A stretch of DNA of 64,000 nucleotides from positions 1 through 64,000 of the forward strand of contig CACFNV010000001.1 in the NCBI GenBank assembly GCA_902567635.1, given 5' to 3'. Within the stretch, counting starts at the first letter, position 1. Each line of letters opens with the position of its first letter. The stretch is from an uncultured Alphaproteobacteria bacterium. Lineage in GTDB: Bacteria > Pseudomonadota > Alphaproteobacteria > Rhodobacterales > Rhodobacteraceae. Below the pieces are notes generated by a model. That model did not search any database, was not told where the DNA came from, and saw only the letters and a program-made list of their open reading frames with translations. Positions 41,637-51,201 of the stretch are shown here, one piece after another. The translations under genes and the position numbers were made by a program.

Positions 41637-43808
41637 CTAATAAAAACTATACGGATCAATGTCCACACTAAAATATATACCCTTCGGGACAACAACTTTT
41701 TTTAGCCATTCTCTTATTTCTAACTGGGAGAACCTTTCAAAGTTTCTAGTTTTAATCAATAATCTAACTCGTATTTTTTTTCTTATTTTGGGAATAGGAG
41801 CTAAAGCTGGGCCAAAAATCTCGCAGTTTTTTAACTTTAACAATTTAAATTGTTTCTTCAAATCCACTCCAAACTCAATCAATGCTCTCTCAAAAAAACC
41901 TGATATAATAATAGAAATTAATTTCCCATAAGGAGGTGCTCCTCCACGTTTCCTTTCCCGCAATTCGGTTTCTAAAAAACCTTCGGCTGTATCATGCAAT
42001 AGAGCTTGGAAAACTGCATGATCTGGCAACCAGGTTTGAAGAAAAGCACTGCTGCCATCGGAAAATCTGCCAGCCCTTCCTATTACTTGTTTTATGGTTT
42101 GATAGCTTTTTTCAAGAATTCTATGGTCTCCTGCGCTTAAACCCATATCAGCATCGATAACTGCAACCAACTTTAACATTGGAAAATTGTATCCTTTTGA
42201 TACCAATTGGGTTCCAATTATTATATCGTTTTTTCCTGACTTTATTTCTTCTAACACCGCCGGCATTTTTTCTTTATCTGAAAAGAAATCAGATGATAAC
42301 ACTACACTTTTATTGTTGGGGAAAAGTCTTCTAATCTCTGATTGAATTCTTTCAACCCCTGGTCCTATTGGAATTAATTTGCTACCTTCCTTGCATTCAT
42401 TGCAATTGGTATCTAAAGGTTCCGTGGAACCACATATGTGACAAAGATAACAATTTTTTTCACGGTGTAATACCAAATTTGTAGCACAATTTTTGCAAGT
42501 TATGGATTGCCTACATCGAGTGCAAAAAGAAATAGGGGCGTAACCTCTTCTATTTAAATATAATAGAACCTGTTCACCACGCTCAAGAGCAATTTCTATT
42601 TCTCGATTTAAGTTCGGAGAAATCCAAGTATCCCTATTTAACTTTTCTTCATTCATATCTATAAGTCTGATTCGAGGCTGTTGTACTTTTCCGTAACGCT
42701 CAGGTAAGTCAATTTTCTTGTATTTCCCAATCTTAAAATTGTGCCACGTTTCAATACTTGGCGTTGCAGAAGAAAGAACAACACTACATAGAGCCAATGA
42801 CCCTCTCAACACAGCCAAATCTCTAGCGTTATATATGGGAACTTCTTCCTGCTTATAAGCGTTATCATGCTCCTCATCGATGACAATTAAACCCAAACGC
42901 TTGTAAGGTAAAAAAATAGCAGATCTTGCACCAACTAAGACCTTTAACTCACCGCTAACTATTCTATTATAAACACTCCTACGCTTTGACACTGATAATC
43001 GGGAATGCCATTCTCCAGGGATAACGCCATATCGGTTTTTTATACGTTCAATAAAATCGATGGTAAGTGATATTTCTGGAAGAAGAATTAAAGCTTGTTT
43101 ATTTTTACTCAAACACTCCGATACTGCATCCAAATAAACTTCTGTTTTTCCCGAACCTGTTACTCCAAAAAGTAACCAAGGAGAGAAAGAGTTTTGAGTC
43201 ACATCTTTTCTAATCATGGTTGAGGCTTTTTTCTGCCTCTCAGAAAGAGTTTTCGAAAACTTAGGTTTTATTATCTCATTTTTTTTTATTTCATCTAATT
43301 TTATTAAAATTCCTTGATGAACCATTGAGGTAATTAATGATCTACTTACTTTAATTTTATCAGAAATGCTTTTAAACGAAGCTTTTTTCTGAGAAAATTT
43401 TTTAAAGATCTCTACTACTTCGGCTTGTTTTTGAGTTAATTTTTTAATACTCAAACTATTATTCTCGAACATAATATCGGCACGTTCTTTTTTATGAAAG
43501 TCAAGATTTTGAACAGTCATTTTTAAGAAGGCCTGAATTGGTGAAAGAGTATACGTATGTGCTTTTTTTAGGAAAAGGATCATCTCCTCGCTGAGTTTAA
43601 ATGTGCCTACAACTCTTAAAATAGATTTTAAATCCCCTGGCTGAAATTCGGGAGATCCGTCTCTCCAAACTACTCCCAAAACAATCCTATTTCCTAAAGG
43701 CACTTCAACCAAGTTACCAATTTGTATTTCAACATCATTTGTCTTATAGTCCAAAATGGGTATTTTTGGGTTTGTAAATATAATTCCAAATTTTTTTTCT
43801 TCTGACAT
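41637..43808 (-). CDS. priA: Primosomal protein N' (replication restart helicase)
   Basis: A 723-residue superfamily 2 3'-5' DNA helicase that reloads the replisome at stalled forks. The N-terminal 3'-OH-binding domain is near residues 1-105. Walker A is VTGSGKTEVYLDAV (216-229), Walker B is LIVIDEEHDNAYKQ, and RRGYAPISFCTRC leads into the zinc region. That region has paired cysteines in CTRC, CKNC, CHIC and CNEC, eight in all. The helicase motif VIGRAGRFSD is in the second RecA-like lobe. It is divergent from the transaldolase gene. Confidence 0.96.
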   Translation of the reverse strand: MSEEKKFGIIFTNPKIPILDYKTNDVEIQIGNLVEVPLGNRIVLGVVWRDGSPEFQPGDLKSILRVVGTFKLSEEMILFLKKAHTYTLSPIQAFLKMTVQNLDFHKKERADIMFENNSLSIKKLTQKQAEVVEIFKKFSQKKASFKSISDKIKVSRSLITSMVHQGILIKLDEIKKNEIIKPKFSKTLSERQKKASTMIRKDVTQNSFSPWLLFGVTGSGKTEVYLDAVSECLSKNKQALILLPEISLTIDFIERIKNRYGVIPGEWHSRLSVSKRRSVYNRIVSGELKVLVGARSAIFLPYKRLGLIVIDEEHDNAYKQEEVPIYNARDLAVLRGSLALCSVVLSSATPSIETWHNFKIGKYKKIDLPERYGKVQQPRIRLIDMNEEKLNRDTWISPNLNREIEIALERGEQVLLYLNRRGYAPISFCTRCRQSITCKNCATNLVLHREKNCYLCHICGSTEPLDTNCNECKEGSKLIPIGPGVERIQSEIRRLFPNNKSVVLSSDFFSDKEKMPAVLEEIKSGKNDIIIGTQLVSKGYNFPMLKLVAVIDADMGLSAGDHRILEKSYQTIKQVIGRAGRFSDGSSAFLQTWLPDHAVFQALLHDTAEGFLETELRERKRGGAPPYGKLISIIISGFFERALIEFGVDLKKQFKLLKLKNCEIFGPALAPIPKIRKKIRVRLLIKTRNFERFSQLEIREWLKKVVVPKGIYFSVDIDPYSFY

Positions 43809-43901
43809 TAATTTTTACTCGAACTTAATTTTTCTTTCTTTGAAATAAATCACCATGTAGACTACAGCTTTAATTCAATATTGAGCCAAAAAGGTATCGC
43901 C

Positions 43902-44555
43902 ATGCAATTATTTCTTGATGGATCAGAAATCGACAAAATAATAGAATATAATAATATTGGTATTTTAGACGGAATAACAACTAATCCGTCTATAATTTTA
44001 AAGTCAGGAAAAAACGTTTTTGAAGTGATTGCCGAAATCACAAAAATCGTTAAAGGGTCCGTGAGTGTCGAAGTGAGCGCTACGGATAGAGAAGAGATGT
44101 ACTTACAAGGAAAAAAGCTTTCCGCAATAGCTGAAAATGTTACAGTTAAACTTCCTATTACATGGGAGGGTCTTGCGGCTTGCAAACGACTTTCTGATGA
44201 AGGCACTAGTGTTAACATGACCTTATGTTTCTCATCCTCTCAAGCTCTCCTTGCAGCTAAAGCTAAAGCAAGTTTTGTAAGTCCTTTTATTGGAAGGTTG
44301 GATGACAGCAATCAAGATGGAGCAAACTTGATTTCTGAAATAAAGAAAATTTATATCAATTATGGGTTTAATACGAAGATATTGGCAGCATCAATCAGAA
44401 CAATTAATCATGTTAAAGAATGTGCTTCAATTGGCGCAGATGTAGCTACTATACCAGTTAATGTTTTTGACAAGCTTATAAAACATCCTCTAACCGACTC
44501 TGGACTTAAGCAATTCACTAATGACTGGAATAAAACAGGTCAATCAATATTGTAG
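43902..44555 (+). CDS. tal: Transaldolase (short, FSA/TalC-type)
   Basis: A 217-residue class I aldolase of the small transaldolase/fructose-6-phosphate aldolase group. It has GITTNPSIILKSGK and VTVKLPITWEG with Schiff-base Lys83. The acid-base position is Glu57 in VSVEVSATD, where E. coli FSA has Gln59. The FSA Tyr131 position is Phe in SFVSPFIGRLDD. Both choices fit transaldolase, which moves a dihydroxyacetone unit between sugar phosphates in the pentose phosphate pathway. I start at ATG 43902; a TTG 7 codons upstream is less likely. DUF484 follows after 4 bases. Confidence 0.93.
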   Translation: MQLFLDGSEIDKIIEYNNIGILDGITTNPSIILKSGKNVFEVIAEITKIVKGSVSVEVSATDREEMYLQGKKLSAIAENVTVKLPITWEGLAACKRLSDEGTSVNMTLCFSSSQALLAAKAKASFVSPFIGRLDDSNQDGANLISEIKKIYINYGFNTKILAASIRTINHVKECASIGADVATIPVNVFDKLIKHPLTDSGLKQFTNDWNKTGQSIL

Positions 44556-44559
44556 TTGA

Positions 44560-45252
44560 ATGAAAAAAAATAAATTAAATGAGGACGTAAGGCAAAAGAT
44601 CCTTAAAAATCCAGATTTGGTATTGTTGGATCAGGAAATTTTTATGTCCTTAATTAACGAAAACAATTTTTCTGATGATGAAAATATTGTAGACATTAGA
44701 AATATATTTCTCAAAAGACTAGGCGCTAAACTTGAAAATTTAAAAAACGCAAATGATAAGATACTTAAAAATGCTTATGAAAATCAACTGAGTGTAAATA
44801 AAATACATAAGTGTTGTTTATCTGTTCTTGACTCAAAAACCATCCAAGAGCTATTTATGAAACTATTTGATGAGTTTCCAATTTTTCTGAAAATAAACTC
44901 TCTAAAAATAGTTTTAGAAAAAACGGTTCAATTTGACGGGGATATAAAAAATATTAAATATGCTTCTAAAGAGGAACTGTTAGATTTTTCTAAATTTGTA
45001 GGCCTCACCGAGTCTAGACTAGTTATTTTGCGAGAGGATTTAAGTTACGAGCACAGATTTAATCTAGGTTTAGATTCTTCTCAGGACAATGTCGAATCTG
45101 AAGCAATATTGAGCCTAAACATCAAAAATAAAGGGCTAGGATTTATTTTTCTTGAAGCTAACGACAAGAAAACGTTCTCAATAGACCAAGCTACTGACTA
45201 CTTGGAGTTTCTAAGCAAAATTATTTCTAAACAAATAGAGAACTTATCATAG
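44560..45252 (+). CDS. DUF484 family protein
   Basis: A 230-residue protein with the DUF484 layout. An N-terminal helical part begins LNEDVRQKILKNPDLVLLDQ, a GAF-like middle follows, and the C-terminal block GLGFIFLEANDKKTFS ends near DYLEFLSKIISKQIE. The family is typically encoded directly upstream of xerC, as here (51-base gap), which has led to suggestions of a link to recombination or cell-cycle functions; the molecular role is unknown. It follows the transaldolase gene by 4 bases. Confidence 0.84.
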   Translation: MKKNKLNEDVRQKILKNPDLVLLDQEIFMSLINENNFSDDENIVDIRNIFLKRLGAKLENLKNANDKILKNAYENQLSVNKIHKCCLSVLDSKTIQELFMKLFDEFPIFLKINSLKIVLEKTVQFDGDIKNIKYASKEELLDFSKFVGLTESRLVILREDLSYEHRFNLGLDSSQDNVESEAILSLNIKNKGLGFIFLEANDKKTFSIDQATDYLEFLSKIISKQIENLS

Positions 45253-45303
45253 AAAATATAGTTTTATTTCAAGAGATCAAATAAACACTTCGAGATTATA
45301 AAG

Positions 45304-46215
45304 ATGACCACCAAACTTGAAAAAATACTTAATGAATGGATTTCATACAACTCTAATGTGCGGAAATTATCACTTAACTCAATTAAGTCATATAGTATTG
45401 ATCTCAAAAGTTTTTGTACCTTTGCCTTCAATGATAATACCGATGTTTCTCCATCAGATTTTAGAAAAATAAAATTAGCAGACTTTAGAAATTGGATTGT
45501 GTCACTAAAATCACAATCGGTTGGCTCTGCAACAATATGTCGAAAAATCTCTAGCTTAAAAAATTTTCTTTCTTGGTTAGACAATACGTATAATGAGAAA
45601 AATCCTGATATAGAAAAATTGGATTCACCTCGAAAAGACAAAAACCTCCCAAGACCCAATTCGATAAAAGAGATAGAAAAGTTATTAAAATCAATCGAAA
45701 AAGCCAAAGAGCGAAAGTGGGTAATTCTAAGGAATAAAGCTATTTTTATTTTGCTTTACACTTGTGGCATGCGAATCTCTGAGGCATTAGATTTAAAGAG
45801 ATCTGTATTACCTCTGGGTGACAGCATCATTGTTAAAGGAAAGGGAAACAAGGAAAGAATGGTTCCTATATTAGAAATTACAGATCAGATAATAAAAGAG
45901 TATCTTCAAAGCATTCCTTTTTATAAAAAAGCAAATGATTTTTTATTTTTAGGGATAAGGGGAAAAAAGCTTTCTCCACGATCTTTTCAAAAAGTTATCG
46001 AAAAAGCACGAAAAGAAAATGGTTTTTTAGAAACAACTACTCCTCACTCACTTCGTCACTCATTCGCAACTCACATGCTTAACGAGAACACTGACTTAAG
46101 AAGCATTCAAAAACTATTGGGGCACTCTTCTCTTTCTAGCACTGAGATATATACCCAGGTAGAGGAAAAAAAGTTAATTCAGGTTTATAGGTCGACGCAT
46201 CCAAGAGAAAAATAA
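45304..46215 (+). CDS. xerC: Tyrosine recombinase XerC
   Basis: A 303-residue site-specific recombinase that, with XerD, resolves chromosome dimers at dif. The N-terminal SAM-like core-binding domain is at about residues 1-100. All catalytic residues are present: Arg157 in GMRISEALDL, Lys180 in VKGKGNKERMVP, His248 and Arg251 in PHSLRHSFATHML, His274 in LLGHSSLSST and nucleophile Tyr283. Context (DUF484 upstream, core genes around) marks it as the housekeeping XerC, not a phage integrase. It converges on ileS with a 5-base gap. No dif-like site was identified. Confidence 0.94.
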   Translation: MTTKLEKILNEWISYNSNVRKLSLNSIKSYSIDLKSFCTFAFNDNTDVSPSDFRKIKLADFRNWIVSLKSQSVGSATICRKISSLKNFLSWLDNTYNEKNPDIEKLDSPRKDKNLPRPNSIKEIEKLLKSIEKAKERKWVILRNKAIFILLYTCGMRISEALDLKRSVLPLGDSIIVKGKGNKERMVPILEITDQIIKEYLQSIPFYKKANDFLFLGIRGKKLSPRSFQKVIEKARKENGFLETTTPHSLRHSFATHMLNENTDLRSIQKLLGHSSLSSTEIYTQVEEKKLIQVYRSTHPREK

Positions 46216-46220
46216 TTTCA

Positions 46221-49121
46221 CTACTCTATTGAATTGATAACTGAAGAACATCTGATGCATAAAGCCTTTTCTGAATCAAACCCAGAATTCTTATATGTCC
46301 AACATCTTTCACATTTATGGCCAGTTGCTATTTTGCAAATAACACCAATGTCTGGTGTTTCATCTGAGGTAAAGCAATCACTTGGTAATTCTCCTTCTAT
46401 GTGCTTAACATCAAACCCGGAGGTTATGCATATTTCACCCATATCTGCTAACTTAATCATACTGTATAGACTTTTATCTTTTATAAAAATTGTTGGAAAA
46501 GCTTCTAAGCTAGAGCCAATTACCTTATCTCTTCTAAAAATTTCAATTGCCCCTGTAACAACCTTTCTTACTTTTCTAATTAGATCCCATTTTTCTTCAA
46601 TCTCTTTATTTTTCCAATGATTTTCAGACTTAGGAATATCTAAAAGGTGCACCGATTTATCTTCATCGGGAAACCTTTCAAGATATACCTCCTCCATTGT
46701 GAAAGGTAAAATGGGAGCAAACCATGTAATAAGCCGATAGAAAAGCAAATCAAGAAGAGTTAGCGTTGCTTTTCTTTTCAAGCTATTTTTGCCCTCACAA
46801 TATAAAACATCTTTTCTTATATCAAAATAAAAGGAAGATAGATCCTGAGTACAAAATTGAAAATAAATTTGAAAAACATGTTGAAAAGAATAAGACTCAT
46901 ATGCATCTCTTATTTTTTTATCTACTTCAAAAACCCTATTTAGAATATATTTTTCAAGGTCAGGAAGTTCATTATACTCAATAATACTTTCTCTATATTC
47001 ACTTAAATTTCCAAGTAAAAACCTCGCAGTATTTCTAAGTTTCCTATAACTATCCGCAACGCCCTTTAAAATTTCAGGCCCAATTCTCATATCCACTGTA
47101 TAATCGCATTGGGCAACCCAAAGCCTCAAAATATCCGCGCCATATTGCTTGATTACTTGTTGAGGGCTAACCGTGTTCCCAAGGGACTTAGACATTTTCA
47201 ATCCCTTTTCATCTAAAATAAACCCGTGAGTTAAAACACCCTCGTAGGGAGCTCTTCCCCGAGTTCCACAAGATTGAAGCAAAGAGGAGTGAAAGAACCC
47301 TCTATGTTGATCGGTTCCCTCAAGGTATAAATCAGCTGGCCACTCCCCATCTGGCCTATCTCTGAGAACATATGCATGGGTTGAGCCAGAGTCGAACCAC
47401 ACGTCCAAAATATCATTTACTTGCTCAAATTGATCTGGATCATATAAACCATCTAAAAATCTCTCTTTTGACCCCTCTTTGAACCATGCATCAGCTCCCT
47501 CTTTTCTAAAAATATCATTAATTCTTTTGTTTAATTTATCATCTTTTAAAATAAATTCAGGATGATCTGGTGCACAATCTTTTTTAACAAAACATGTTAG
47601 TGGAACTCCCCAGGCGCGTTGCCTCGACAAAACCCAATCTGGTCTCGAGGAAACCATATTAAATAACCTATTTCTACCAGACTTTGGAACCCATTTTACT
47701 AATTTGTCGATAGACGTTAACGCTCGTTCTCTAATAGATTTGCCATTATCATCAAGACCATCCTCCAACGGTCTATCGATATTCACAAACCACTGAGGCG
47801 TGTTTCTAAAAATTACTGGAGCTCTAGATCTCCAACTATGTGGGTATGAATGTTCCAGTATGCCTCTGGCGATAAGGCGATCAGCTTCAACTAGCTTATC
47901 GATAACATTTCTATTTGCCCCACCATCTTTACCCTTTTTATCAAAAATTGTTAGACCTTTGAAAAAAGGGACATGATCTGCAAAACTACTATCATCCAGT
48001 ACATTGTCAGTCATTTTTGACAGCCATCCACGCTTCAAAAAAACTTCAAAATCTTCAGCTCCGTGGCTAGGTGCAATATGTACAAATCCTGTTCCCGTTT
48101 CATCCGTCACGTGTTCAGCCTCTACCAACGGCACGTCATAATCCCAGAATCCATTTGCTCCAGATAATCCAAAAAACGGATGTCTAAGGATCAAATTGTT
48201 CAAAACAGTACTTTCCACAGATTTGACGCGATTATACTTAATTACTCGCGACTTTTTCAGGGTCTCATCTGATAGATTATCAGCGAGAATAATTCGGTCT
48301 CCTACCTTAACCCAACACTCATGCTCAACTTCATTAATCTCATAAAGCCCGTATCTAATACTTGAGTGATATGCTACCGCTTTATTTGAAGGAATTGTCC
48401 AAGGAGTAGTAGTCCATATTACTATATCGTCTCCCCTAAAATCTCCTTTATCGATCTTGAATTTAACCCAGATTGTAGAGCTTCTATGGTTTTTATATTC
48501 TATTTCTGCCTCTGCTAGAGCCGTTTTTTCTACTGGAGACCACATAACTGGTTTCGAGCCTCTATATACTACGCCTTTATTAACTAAGTTTAGAAACTCT
48601 TCAGAAATCACAGCCTCACTTTCGAAATCCATCGTTGAATAAGGATTTTTCCAATCTCCAATTACTCCAAGCCTTTTAAATTCCTCTTTCTGTAATTTTA
48701 TCCAATCCTGAGCAAACTCTCGACAATCCTTTCTCAGCTGATTTATCGGAATATCTTCTTTGTTTTTTCCTTTTTGACGATATTTTTCTTCAATTTTCCA
48801 TTCTATAGGCAAGCCATGACAATCCCACCCTGGAACATATACACAATTCATTCCCATTACCTGCTTACTTCTGGTCACAAAATCCTTTAAAATTTTGTTC
48901 AAGGCATGACCAATATGTAAATATCCATTTGCATAGGGCGGGCCATCGTGCAAAATAAACGTTTTTCTTCCCTCTTTCTTGAACCTTAATTTATTATAAA
49001 CCTCTATTTTTTCCCATTTTGAAAGCCACTCTTTTTCCCTTTCGGGTAAATTAGCTCTCATGGGAAAATCAGTCTTAGGTAAAAATAAACTTTGTTTGTA
49101 ATCTTTTTCAGTTATTGACAT
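46221..49121 (-). CDS. ileS: Isoleucine-tRNA ligase
   Basis: A 966-residue class Ia aminoacyl-tRNA synthetase. The HIGH motif is in GYLHIGHALNKILKDF (about residues 65-80). The CP1 editing domain covers roughly 190-420, with a WTTTPWTIPSNKA block. KMSKSLGN is present in EKGLKMSKSLGNTVSPQQ. The C-terminal zinc motif reads CERCWTY then CIRC. I start at ATG 49121 (MSITEKDYKQ); the open frame runs 18 codons further upstream with no similarity. It is divergent from truA. Confidence 0.97.
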   Translation of the reverse strand: MSITEKDYKQSLFLPKTDFPMRANLPEREKEWLSKWEKIEVYNKLRFKKEGRKTFILHDGPPYANGYLHIGHALNKILKDFVTRSKQVMGMNCVYVPGWDCHGLPIEWKIEEKYRQKGKNKEDIPINQLRKDCREFAQDWIKLQKEEFKRLGVIGDWKNPYSTMDFESEAVISEEFLNLVNKGVVYRGSKPVMWSPVEKTALAEAEIEYKNHRSSTIWVKFKIDKGDFRGDDIVIWTTTPWTIPSNKAVAYHSSIRYGLYEINEVEHECWVKVGDRIILADNLSDETLKKSRVIKYNRVKSVESTVLNNLILRHPFFGLSGANGFWDYDVPLVEAEHVTDETGTGFVHIAPSHGAEDFEVFLKRGWLSKMTDNVLDDSSFADHVPFFKGLTIFDKKGKDGGANRNVIDKLVEADRLIARGILEHSYPHSWRSRAPVIFRNTPQWFVNIDRPLEDGLDDNGKSIRERALTSIDKLVKWVPKSGRNRLFNMVSSRPDWVLSRQRAWGVPLTCFVKKDCAPDHPEFILKDDKLNKRINDIFRKEGADAWFKEGSKERFLDGLYDPDQFEQVNDILDVWFDSGSTHAYVLRDRPDGEWPADLYLEGTDQHRGFFHSSLLQSCGTRGRAPYEGVLTHGFILDEKGLKMSKSLGNTVSPQQVIKQYGADILRLWVAQCDYTVDMRIGPEILKGVADSYRKLRNTARFLLGNLSEYRESIIEYNELPDLEKYILNRVFEVDKKIRDAYESYSFQHVFQIYFQFCTQDLSSFYFDIRKDVLYCEGKNSLKRKATLTLLDLLFYRLITWFAPILPFTMEEVYLERFPDEDKSVHLLDIPKSENHWKNKEIEEKWDLIRKVRKVVTGAIEIFRRDKVIGSSLEAFPTIFIKDKSLYSMIKLADMGEICITSGFDVKHIEGELPSDCFTSDETPDIGVICKIATGHKCERCWTYKNSGFDSEKALCIRCSSVINSIE

Positions 49122-49237
49122 ATTTATCACTGTATTTGATAACTGTTTTTTAAATGAAAAAAAGTACATATACAAACAAATATTTTTTTAGTCATAAATC
49201 CATTCACCAATTAAAGAGATAAACAAGAAAAAAATAA

Positions 49238-49990
49238 ATGTACCGCTTTTCGTTAAAACTAGAATACGATGGAACGTGTTTTCATGGATGGCAAATTCAG
49301 GATAATATCGAAACTGTTCAAGGTGTGCTTTTAGAGGCTATAAGGAATTTAGAACCATCCTGCCAAGAGGTAGTTGGGGCAGGAAGAACCGATGCAGGTG
49401 TTCACGCGACAAATCAAATAGCGCATATCGACTTAGAAAAATTATGGGAAGAGTACACAGTTCAAAAAGCATTAAACTTTTACTTAGCCAAGAAACCGAT
49501 CTCTGTGCTAGAGGTAAAACTTGTCGACAAGAATTTTCATGCAAGATTTTCTGCAATTAAGCGTCATTATATATACAAAATTTATTATCGAGGAGCTTCC
49601 CTTACATTTGAAAGAAATCTATATTGGAACATCCATTACCCCCTAAATGAAGAACAAATGAAAGTTGCAGCAATGTATCTTGTTGGAAAGCATGATTTTA
49701 CAACTTTCAGATCTTCTAGTTGCCAAGCTAAAAGCCCTATGAAAACTATTGATGCTATTTTGATAAAAAAAAATAAATCCGATCATGGATTTATCTACGA
49801 ATTTCAATTTTCTGCAAGAAGCTTTTTACATAATCAAATTAGAAGTATTGTTGGTAGTTTAGAAAAAGTTGGTAAAGGATCTTGGTCACCAGAAAGAATT
49901 GCTCAAGCATTAAAAGCTAAAGATAGGTCTCATTGTGGGACAGTAGCACCTCCTCAAGGCCTTTATTTAAGTGGAATAGAATACGATTAA
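49238..49990 (+). CDS. truA: tRNA pseudouridine(38-40) synthase
   Basis: A 250-residue enzyme converting uridines 38-40 of the tRNA anticodon arm to pseudouridine. The start RFSLKLEYDGTCFHGWQIQ is typical. Catalytic Asp52 is in GAGRTDAGVHATNQ. The downstream Tyr in KRHYIYKI and the FHARFSA block are also present. The C-terminal FLHNQIRSIVGSLEKVG is the second family signature. It converges on ychF with a 4-base gap. Confidence 0.96.
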   Translation: MYRFSLKLEYDGTCFHGWQIQDNIETVQGVLLEAIRNLEPSCQEVVGAGRTDAGVHATNQIAHIDLEKLWEEYTVQKALNFYLAKKPISVLEVKLVDKNFHARFSAIKRHYIYKIYYRGASLTFERNLYWNIHYPLNEEQMKVAAMYLVGKHDFTTFRSSSCQAKSPMKTIDAILIKKNKSDHGFIYEFQFSARSFLHNQIRSIVGSLEKVGKGSWSPERIAQALKAKDRSHCGTVAPPQGLYLSGIEYD

Positions 49991-49994
49991 AATA

Positions 49995-51092
49995 TTACTT
50001 ATTGAATAAAAAATTCAAAATATCCCCATCTTTAACAATATATTCTTTGCCCTCACTTCTTAGCTTGCCTGACTCCTTTGCTTTGGCCCAGCCACCACAT
50101 TCCACATAATCTCCATAACTGACTGTTTCTGCTCTAATAAAACCTTTCTTAAAATCAGTGTGTATTTTTCCTGCTGCCTCAGGAGCACATGTATTACGGT
50201 TAATGGTCCAAGCTTTGGTTTCTTTTGGGCCAACAGTAAAATATGTACAGAGATCAAGCAACTTGTAACCCTGATTTATAAATTTATCTAGACCTGCTGT
50301 CATCATACCCATTTCATTTAAAAAGCTTTGAAGCTCATCAGGATCAGTCAACTCGCTCAATTCTTGCTCAATCGAAACCGAAATATTAATTGTTTTTGAG
50401 TCCAGAGAGTTAGCTTTTTCCTCAACAGACTTAGAAAATTGGTTGCCACTTACAACGCTATCTTCATCTACGTTACAAATAAAAAGCATGGGTTTTGAAG
50501 TTAGAAGTTGTGAATATTTCTTCATGACCAATTCCTCTTCATTAAAGCTTCCGTTTCTTACATGTGTACCCTCTTCTAATAGAGCCTTTGCTTTTTCTAA
50601 GAATTCTATACTTGTTAATTGAACATCTGTTTCTTTACTCTTTTTTTTATGATTATCTATTCTCTTATTAACACTCTCCAAGTCAGCTAGTAAAAGCTCT
50701 GTATTAATTATATCAATATCTGATACTGGATTTAGCACTTGATTGACATGAGTAACGTTTTCATTCTCAAAACACCTAATAACATGAGCCACTGCGTCAC
50801 ATTCTCTTATATTTGCCAAAAATTTATTTCCGAGCCCCTCCCCTTTAGAAGCTCCTTCGACTAAACCAGCTATGTCAACAAACGTCATTTTGGCTGGAAT
50901 AACCTCTTTCGAATTAGCCATTGAGCTTAATTTTTGCAATCTATTGTCAGGAACAGGAACCTCCCCTACATTTGGGTCAATAGTACAAAATGGAAAATTT
51001 TCAGCTTGAGCGTTATTAGACTTCGTTAGTGCATTGAAGAGCGTTGATTTGCCAACGTTTGGAAGTCCTATTATACCTGTTTTGAAACCCAT
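49995..51092 (-). CDS. ychF: Redox-regulated ATPase YchF (OLA1 family)
   Basis: A 365-residue Obg-related P-loop NTPase that binds ATP and associates with ribosomes. It begins FKTGIIGLPNVGKSTLFNAL (G1), with G3 in FVDIAGLVEGASKGEGLGNK, and CNVDE replaces the usual NKxD specificity motif, consistent with ATP use. The C-terminal TGS-like domain holds YFTVGPKETKAWTI and DFKKGFIRAETVSY. It converges on truA and is divergent from trpA. Confidence 0.96.
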   Translation of the reverse strand: MGFKTGIIGLPNVGKSTLFNALTKSNNAQAENFPFCTIDPNVGEVPVPDNRLQKLSSMANSKEVIPAKMTFVDIAGLVEGASKGEGLGNKFLANIRECDAVAHVIRCFENENVTHVNQVLNPVSDIDIINTELLLADLESVNKRIDNHKKKSKETDVQLTSIEFLEKAKALLEEGTHVRNGSFNEEELVMKKYSQLLTSKPMLFICNVDEDSVVSGNQFSKSVEEKANSLDSKTINISVSIEQELSELTDPDELQSFLNEMGMMTAGLDKFINQGYKLLDLCTYFTVGPKETKAWTINRNTCAPEAAGKIHTDFKKGFIRAETVSYGDYVECGGWAKAKESGKLRSEGKEYIVKDGDILNFLFNK

Positions 51093-51201
51093 TAATTTAA
51101 AAACCTAACTATGTTGCCACTAACCAAAAACTTCTTAACTAATTCTCAATTGTGATTTAAAAGATATGAGAGTATTCGTAATTAATTAGAGATATAATTT
51201 T

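Noticed and set aside
51193-51198. Perfect TATAAT just before trpA
   Set aside because: It lies 3 bases before the ATG, so transcription would start inside the gene, and there is no good -35 at 17 bases.
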